Assembly (NCBI RefSeq): GCF_902686445.1
Contig: NC_062223.1
Coordinates: 37,728,998-37,792,997 of the forward strand
Direction of reading: 5' to 3'
Origin: Sciurus carolinensis
Lineage: Eukaryota; Chordata; Mammalia; Rodentia; Sciuridae
DNA length: 64,000 nucleotides
In this document: positions 57,551 to 64,000 of the stretch, piece after piece
Layout: every line of letters begins with the position of its first letter
Position numbering within the stretch: the stretch's first letter is position 1
Notes under the pieces: generated by a model
The model's input: only the letters and a program-made list of their open reading frames with translations
Databases searched by the model: none
What the model was told of the DNA's origin: nothing
Program-made: the position numbers and the translations under genes

Positions 57551-57912
57551 ATTCTTTTTAATTTTTTAATTTTTTGTTTTTAGTCATGCATGACAGTAGA
57601 GTGTATTTTGGCGTATCATGCACACATGGAGTATAACTTCCCATTTTTGTGGTTGAACATGATGTGGCATTACACTGGTCGTGAATTCATATATGAACAT
57701 AGGAACACAATGTCCAATTCATTCTATTGTCTTTCCCATTCCCATTCTCCCCTTCGTTCCCCCCATTCTGCCCTGTCCAGTCTGCTGAACCTCCCCACTC
57801 CTCCCCTCCCACCTATTGTGAGTAGGCATCTACAAATCAGAGGGAACATTTGGTCTTTCATTTTTTGGGATTGGCTTGTTTCACTTAGCATGATAGTATC
57901 TAGCTCCATCCA
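57551..57912 (-). mobile_element. 5'-truncated L1 3' end with target duplication
   Basis: T-rich tail, reverse 3'UTR (agtcatgcatgacagtagag, ttcattctattgtctttccc, cctcccacctattgtgagta) and the last ORF2 codons (ggattggcttgtttcactta, agctccatccatt). ttaaataga at 57542-57550 and 57913-57921 is the target duplication. It is a plain truncation with no inversion. Confidence 0.9.
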
Positions 57913-57921
57913 TTAAATAGA

Positions 57922-59339
57922 GAAAACTCTTAACTGTTAGCAGGAAAAATGAGTGCTCCATTGAATAAAATATATCAATAGGCCAATAACAAAATACAAA
58001 CAAAAAGCAACAAATATATCTGGAATATTGATCTAATAAAATATGTTTAACCTTATAAAAATCAAATATGTGAAAATTAAATGAAACATCAAGACTTCAT
58101 CATCACCAATCTGTGTGTCCAGGACAACATTGTTTCGATATAGATGTGGAAAAATAGGCATCCATTTGCTGTTGGTTTGAAACAATGTTAAAAATTACTT
58201 GCTCCACTCTCTATGCAAATGATTTTTAATTTATATTAATTATTTATATTTAGACACATGTTTGTATTTTGTAAAAGAAAGGTATTGAAAGAAGCAAGAC
58301 CAAACAAAGGAAAGAAATAGGCAAACAAAATCAAATTTAAAAATTAGGAGAAGTTTTTATATTAGTAAAAGCGATTGCTTTTCATGTGTTACCTAGACAT
58401 ATGATTTCATTGAATTAAGTGATTCTTTAGGAGCTAACCAAAGCACCCAATTTTTTGATGTTGGCTAGAATGTTCATATTTTATTTATTATATTCTATTT
58501 TTGTCTTGGTATCAGTGCTTCATAGAGTAACCAAAACAATATAGAAAGACAAATGATATTTTTAGGTTGATGTGTATAATATATAATAAAAAAATATATG
58601 AATCTCAAAACTTTCAAAATTTCCAACAGTATAATATCTTTTCTTTCTGTGACATATTTTTAATAATAATTTGCTTTCCATAACTGATGTACAATATGTT
58701 TATAAATTTAGGTATGACTATTGAAATAGAATTATTTTTAAAGATTTGTGTATATTTTTATCAAATATTTCAAGTGTGCCTACTATATAGTTATCTTATT
58801 CAATATCTTTTAAGGAACTTACCATTTTTGGTTGTAGACTAGTTACCTCTGAAACACAAATCATTTAGTACCTTTCTCTCTGAAGAGAAGAACTAGAAAA
58901 AATATTTTTCTATTTAAAATAAAAATGGTCTTAATTTTTTCCATTTGATTTTTCTAAATAACAAATGATTTTTATGCTGATTTTTCAATATTGGATAATT
59001 TTAGATTAAAGGTGTTTTTCATCTCACAAACAGTAATTTTACATATTAAGGAGAGTGGACTTTCTTGAAAAGAGTAATAATTTCTTTAAGTTCAGAAGTA
59101 AATGAAAAGTATACGCCTATGATAAATGTAAAAACACATACCAAAGAATATCATCTGCATTGCATGGAAATGCACACATTTTTAAATATGAATATAGACT
59201 CTTCAGACTTCCAGGAAAAACAGCAATATAAATTGAATTATTGTTTTCCCCTCCTTCATAAGATGTACTGCAAATAACTCTTTATTTAATATTTTCCATG
59301 CTGCTAAACATTAGCATCTTTTGTGAAAATTTTTTTCAG
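57922..59339. other. AT-rich unique sequence
   Basis: No gene or repeat family is recognised in 1.4 kb of strongly AT-rich DNA. Confidence 0.45.
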
Positions 59340-59639
59340 AAGGTAGTGCATCTTTGAGTCTCTTTTGAGCTTTTCTCTTACATGGTGTGTCACATTAACG
59401 CTACCCTACAGGGAAATAATCAAAGAACTTTAATAAAATACTGTGGTTCAGAAAAGAAACATGACAGCAGTACATTACTGCAAATTGAATTTAATGAGCT
59501 TCTTAGCACTAGGAGAGTGACTCTTTGAAACAGAAGCTGTTCAATTGAGATCATTTTGATTATAATTAAATCATTTTACATTTACCACAGGGACAAGTTT
59601 AATCTTAATTAGACACTTTTAAGGGAAGGTGAAGCTGCA
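59340..59639. other. Candidate conserved noncoding block
   Basis: Repeat-free, with gattataattaaatcatttt and tttaatcttaattagacact (homeodomain-type TAATTA motifs), gaatttaatgagcttcttag, and no open frame. It is distinct in texture from the AT-rich flanks. Identification as a regulatory element is inference. Confidence 0.35.
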
Positions 59640-59984
59640 TGATTTGTATTTTCTTGATCACCCAGTGAAGGCTTCATAATGTAAAGGATAAAAACAACAT
59701 GGCGGCTCTGACTGGGGAAAGGGTAAGGTTCCTGAAGCAAATTTGGGGAGCAGAGTGTTGCCAGTGACTTGGGTTTGTTATGAATGCATGCATATGCATC
59801 AATAGATGGATAAAGAATGATAGCATTCATTTTAATTTTTATTCTGCCACTTGTTCTAAAATATACGAAAACCATATTTTGTGTTTAGGATTATTAAATT
59901 AGGTGACAAACTACTTATTAAAATGGATTCAGTTTTACTATATTTGTTTTAATAAAACAGTGCACATGAATTGGATTCTCTAGA
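59640..59984. other. Unique sequence
   Basis: Contains aacatggcggctctgactgg near 59697, isolated GC-richer sequence. No gene is recognised. Confidence 0.4.
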
Positions 59985-60180
59985 CAATTCAAGCACTAAT
60001 TCTGTCATTTGCTGGCTTTTTAATCTTGAACAAATAACATAATCTCCCTGGACCACATTTCATCCCCCTTTAGGCAAGACTAATATCTCACTCTTAGAGT
60101 AAATGTGATAATTATGTAAGATACAATGCGAAATTACATTGCAAACTTCAGATTGATATACAAATGTAACCTATTAATAT
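59985..60180 (+). repeat. MIR SINE
   Basis: tctgtcatttgctggctttt, then cttgaacaaataacataatc, ctaatatctcactcttagag and gataattatgtaagatacaa run in MIR order. Diverged. Confidence 0.65.
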
Positions 60181-60753
60181 TAATGGGAATTATGCTGATT
60201 TTGACATTTCTATAAATTATGCTATACAGTGCTAAGGTTTCTCCATTTTAAACATTCTTATTTCCCACAGTATATGCACGTATGAAGGTAAACGAATATT
60301 ACAATAAAAGAAAAAGACCAATAAAAACCAATGTGTGTTTCTATAATTGATGTTTTCCCAACCATGATATATCCAAAGACTGTCTCATGTTTAAACAAAA
60401 TGACATGACAGGAGAGTGGATGGCTCCAGGGGTTACTTGAAGATTAATCTGTTTGGTGTAAAACACAAGCTGTAACTTTTAGCTATGTTATCTTCAATCA
60501 TCTAAGACATTCCACCATTTCCCAGAAATTGAAACATTCAAACACGGCACCTCCCCTTAACTTCACATAGGAATAGTTATTCAAAGGATGACATGGAGGG
60601 CATCCAATAGGAAAGAACAGAGTGCTCTGAATTTTAAAGGAATTATAACAAATTTTCTTCTTTGATAAAGACCTGTGCTGTTTAAAAAAAAAAAAAGTAC
60701 CTTCACACTAAATTATAAAGAATTCATACTCTTTGGGAAAATGTTTATATAAG

Positions 60754-60755
<2 letters not shown>
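60181..60755. other. Unique sequence
   Basis: A poly-A run lies at 60685-60696. No gene or repeat family is recognised. Confidence 0.45.

Positions 60756-60787
<32 letters not shown>
60756..60787. repeat. (GT)16 microsatellite
   Basis: Sixteen GT units, uninterrupted, in unique sequence. Confidence 0.97.
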
Positions 60788-60788
<1 letters not shown>

Positions 60789-60929
60789 GTATCATGAGTA
60801 ACTAGCATATAAATAGATTTTTGAAATAAACTAATTGTTTAGATACTGTTACTAGGAGATGAAATGGATGTACTTGTAGAGATTCCACCATATTTCAACT
60901 TATCTAAAGTCGGAAGCATTGGTTTTGTG

Positions 60930-61065
60930 GAAAATGCACCAGAATAGGTTGGATGCCAACACTCCTAGTTCACTTACCATGTGAGCTTGAACAGATCACA
61001 CCACCTATCTTTGGTTTCTTTATCTTCACATTAATCAGACTGGACATGATCCACTTTGGGTTTTC
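60930..61065 (+). repeat. MIR SINE fragment
   Basis: ggatgccaacactcctagtt, then atgtgagcttgaacagatca and tttggtttctttatcttcac run in MIR order. Diverged. Confidence 0.6.
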
Positions 61066-61579
61066 TATTTACCTGATCCAAAAGAAAGAAAAGAAAAGAA
61101 ATACTAGGCTTTCTGTACCTAATAATGAGGGTACTTTCTCTTTAGGGCTTAGTCATTGTTTAACTATTTGGTGTGTTTTGCCAGAAATAATTTGATATTT
61201 ACTAATTCATTTCTAAGAAAATGTATAACAGATCCATATCTATGGTAACAATGAAGATGATTTACTACACGTTCTACAATTCTGATGTAAGATCCTCTTG
61301 CAAACATTTCAAAATTTCCCAAAATACAAATATTTGTAATGAATTGCATTAGGAGTTGTAGAAAATCAAGGTTTTAATTAATTCCATCTGATGAAGGTGT
61401 GTGTCTGTATGTGGTAGGGGATATATTGTAGGGGACTCACCCATGGAAACCTGTCTTTGGTATTCTCTGGCCCATTTTCCTGTTACCCTTTTCATTTTCT
61501 TTTCCTTTCATTTTTCTAGGAACTTTCCCTTTGCTTTCTTTTTTTATGATTTCTTTTTGGTTTTGATAATTTGACTTTT
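61066..61579. other. Unique sequence
   Basis: A short AAAGAAAAG run lies near 61083. No gene or repeat family is recognised. The last 80 bp are pyrimidine-rich. Confidence 0.4.
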
Positions 61580-61879
61580 CAAAATTTTTAATTTTTTTTT
61601 CAATTAGTTATACATAACAGTATAATGCACTTTAATACATTATATATATCATATATCATAAAATGACGTATTTCTCATTCTCCTATATTTCTGGTTATAC
61701 ATGATGTAGAATCACATTGGTCATACAGTCATATATGAATATAGGGTAATAATGTCTGATTCATTCTACTATCTTTCTGACCCTATACTCCTTCCCCTTC
61801 CTTCACTCCCCTCTACCTAATCTAAAGTTACTCTACTCTTCCCTAGCTGCCACCCCCATTGTGAATTAACATCCACATA

Positions 61880-61994
61880 TCAGAGAAAACATTCAGGATT
61901 GGCTTATTTCACTTAGCATGATATTCTCCAACTCCAACCATTTACTGGAAAATGTCATAAATTCATTCTTCTTTAAGGCTGAATAACAGTCCAT

Positions 61995-62035
<41 letters not shown>

Positions 62036-64000
62036 CACATTTTTTTATCCGTTCATCAGTTGAAAGGCATCTAGGTTGGTTCCTAGTTTAGCTCTTGTGA
62101 GTTGAGTTGCTATAAACATTGATGTGACTGCATCTCTGTACTATGATCATTTTAGGTCCTTTAGGTATAAACTGGGAAGTGGGATAGCTGGGTCAAATGG
62201 TGGTTCCATTTCAAGTTTTCTGAGGAATTTCCAAACTGCTTTTCATAATGGTTGCACCAATTTTCATTCCCACCAGTAATGTATAAGTGTACCTTTTTTC
62301 CTCACATACTCACCAACATTTATTGTTGTTTGTATTCTTGATAATTGCCATTCTGATTGGGGTGAGATGAAATCTTAGAGTAGTTTTGATTCGCATTTCT
62401 CTAATGGCTAAAAATGTTGAACATTTTTTCATGTATTTGTTCATCGATTATATTTCTTCTTCTGTTCAGTTCCTTAACCCATTTATTGATTGGGTTATTT
62501 GTTTTTTTGGTGTTTTTCAAGTTCTTTATATATCCTGGAGATTAATGCTTTATCTAAGGTGTTGTAGTTAAGATTTTCTCCTAATTTGTAGGCTCTCTCT
62601 TCAGATTATTGATTGTTTCCTTTGCTAAGAAAAAACTTTCTAGTTTGAATCCATCTCATTTATTTATTCTTTATTTTACTTCTTGTGCTTTAGGAGTTTT
62701 GTTAAGGAATTCAGGTCCTAAGCTGATCTGGTGAAGATTTGGGTCTACTTTTATTTTTATTAGGCATAGGATAGCTAGTCATGTGCCTAAGTCTTTGATT
62801 CACTATGAGTTGAGTTTCGTGCAGAGTGAGAGATAGAGGTTTAATTTCATTTTGTTGCATGTGAATTTCTCATTCTTCCCAGCAACAATTATTAAATAAG
62901 CTATCTTTTCTCCAGTAAATGTTTTTGGTGCCTTTGTCTTATATGAGATAACTGTATTCATGTTGTTTTGTCTCTGTGTCTTCTATTCTGTATCATTGGT
63001 TTATGTGTCTGTTTGGTGCCAATACCAAAAATGTCATTTTTGTTACTATGGCTCTGTAGTATTGTTTAAGCTCTGGTATTGTGATGCCTCCTGCTTACTC
63101 TTCTTGCTAAGGATTGCTTTGACTATTCTGGGTCTATTGTTCTTCAATGAATTTCATGATTACTTTCTCTATTTCTATAAGGTCTATCATTGGAATTTTC
63201 ATTGTAATTGCATTAGATCTGTATAAAATTTTGTTAGTATGACCATTTTGACAATATTAATTCTGCCTATCCAGGAGCATGGGAGGTTTTTCCATCTTCT
63301 AAGGTCTTCTTCAATTGTTTTTTTACTGTTCTATAGTTTTCATTGTAGAGGTCTTTCACCTCTTTTGTTAGATTGAATCCCAAGTACTTTATTATTTTTT
63401 TGTAGGTTTCATGAATAGGGTAGTTTCCTAATTTATCTTTCAGTAGATTCATCACTTATGTGTAGGAATGCATTTTGATTTATGGATGCTGATTTTATAA
63501 CCTGCTACTTTGCTGAATTCATTATGAGTTTTATAAGTTTTTGGGTGAAATTTTTTGGCTTTTCTAAATGTAGAATCATGTCATTGGCAAATAGTGAGTT
63601 CTTTATTTCCTATTCTTATTCCTTTAATTTCTTTCACCTGTCTAATTGCTCTGGCTGGAGTTTCAAAGATGATGTTGAATAGAAGTGGTGAAAGAGGGCA
63701 TCCTTGTTTCAGTTTTTAGAGGAAATGTTTTCAGTTTTTCTCCTTTTAGAATTATATTTGCCATGGGTTTAGCATATATAGCTTTTAGGATGTTGAAGTA
63801 TGTTCCCACTGTCCCTAGTTTGTCTAGTGTTTTGAAAGTTAAGAGGTACTGTGTTTTGTCAAATTCTTTTTCTGCATCTATTGAGATGATCATATGATTC
63901 TTGTTTTTAAGTATGTTGATGTGATGAATGACATTTATTACTTTCTGTATATTTAACCAAATTTGCATCCCTGGGATGAACTGTTCTTGATTGTGGTGCA
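61880..64000 (-). pseudogene. L1 ORF2, RT domain to C-terminus, broken (partial)
   Basis: Open pieces at 63663-63968 encode RT sequence with [15 protein letters not shown] (motif A aspartate), [17 protein letters not shown] and [12 protein letters not shown]. The RTRQ-like GTRQGCPLS step is damaged at about 63710. The 63267-63455 piece encodes the thumb ([47 protein letters not shown]). Stops and frameshifts separate these, and C-terminal codons are disrupted by the (CA)n tract at 61999-62030. Non-functional. Confidence 0.9.
61999..62030. repeat. (CA)16 inside L1 ORF2
   Basis: Sixteen CA units replace what is normally a short gtgtat-like stretch in the L1 ORF2 C-terminal coding region. Confidence 0.95.

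Larger units (their letters stand above)
61580..64000 (-). mobile_element. L1 3' half, continues beyond the window
   Basis: A T-rich tail (61580-61600) is followed by reverse 3'UTR (agttatacataacagtataa to about 61860), the ORF2 C-terminus (gcttatttcacttagcatga, tcatcagttgaaaggcatct), and then ORF2 backwards through the RT domain. A (CA)n expansion interrupts the C-terminal coding region at 61999-62030. No inversion is seen within the window. The 5' part lies past position 64000. Confidence 0.93.

Noticed and set aside
1..64000. CRISPR array, prophage, operon or novel defence system
   Set aside because: Sequence texture, SINEs, MIR, L2, MaLR and L1 show vertebrate nuclear DNA. No regularly spaced short repeats or compact gene clusters exist.
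1..64000. tRNA, rRNA or snRNA genes
   Set aside because: The only tRNA-like sequences are the ID halves of SINEs. No intact cloverleaf or U-RNA sequence was recognised.

Overview
This is mammalian nuclear DNA, AT-rich and densely packed with retroelements. I find no protein-coding gene, no structural RNA gene and no CRISPR or prokaryotic feature in it. The organism is most likely a squirrel-family rodent (ground squirrel, marmot or tree squirrel). The abundant SINEs are composites of a 7SL-derived B1-like half and a tRNA-derived ID half, an arrangement known from Sciuridae. The young L1 3' ends share a 3'UTR (attaccctatgtacatg, tgattacacaaatgg, a tail after gtgtacaatgaatcaaaatgca) that I associate with the same group. 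Ancient mammal-wide layers lie underneath: L2, MIR, MaLR and ERVL LTRs, a MER20-like DNA transposon and old L1M copies. The window is either a gene desert or the inside of a very large intron.

Layout. 1-14.5 kb is mostly unique sequence with a few SINEs, one short L1 3' end and a candidate conserved element near 11.4 kb. At 14.5-16.2 kb an L2 is split by an ERVL-type LTR and followed by a MIR. From 17.2 to 22.6 kb lie two or three decayed L1M copies, one split by a SINE and one carrying a 36-bp segment that also occurs 0.94 kb downstream. From 23.5 to 34.7 kb there is a dense mix of SINEs, MaLR/MLT1 LTRs, L2, MIR and microsatellites. It includes a solo LTR split by a 5'-inverted L1 (28.3-29.3 kb) and a 131-bp dispersed duplication (31.85 and 32.93 kb). 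34.7-36.4 kb is repeat-free and may hold conserved noncoding elements. At 36.4-37.3, 43.8-44.6 and 48.4-48.7 kb sit three more inverted L1 insertions, one of them a three-block rearrangement. From 52.3 to 55.5 kb is a minus-strand L1 with its ORF1 and 5' region present but the 3' part of ORF2 absent. 57.5-57.9 kb is a simple truncated L1. From 61.6 kb to the end of the window runs the 3' half of another minus-strand L1 that continues beyond the edge.

Nothing here works together as a pathway. What protein-coding signal exists is L1 ORF1 and ORF2 (endonuclease and reverse transcriptase), always broken. The most interesting signals concern mechanism. Two short segments appear to have been copied about 1 kb upstream into older repeats, and four L1 insertions show inversion (twin priming), one with an extra block transposition. 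Several repeat-free blocks rich in homeodomain-type TAATTA motifs look like conserved regulatory DNA, but an alignment is needed to show it. Repeat family names come from remembered consensus sequences, not a database search, and boundaries are approximate to about 5-20 bp unless target-site duplications fix them.
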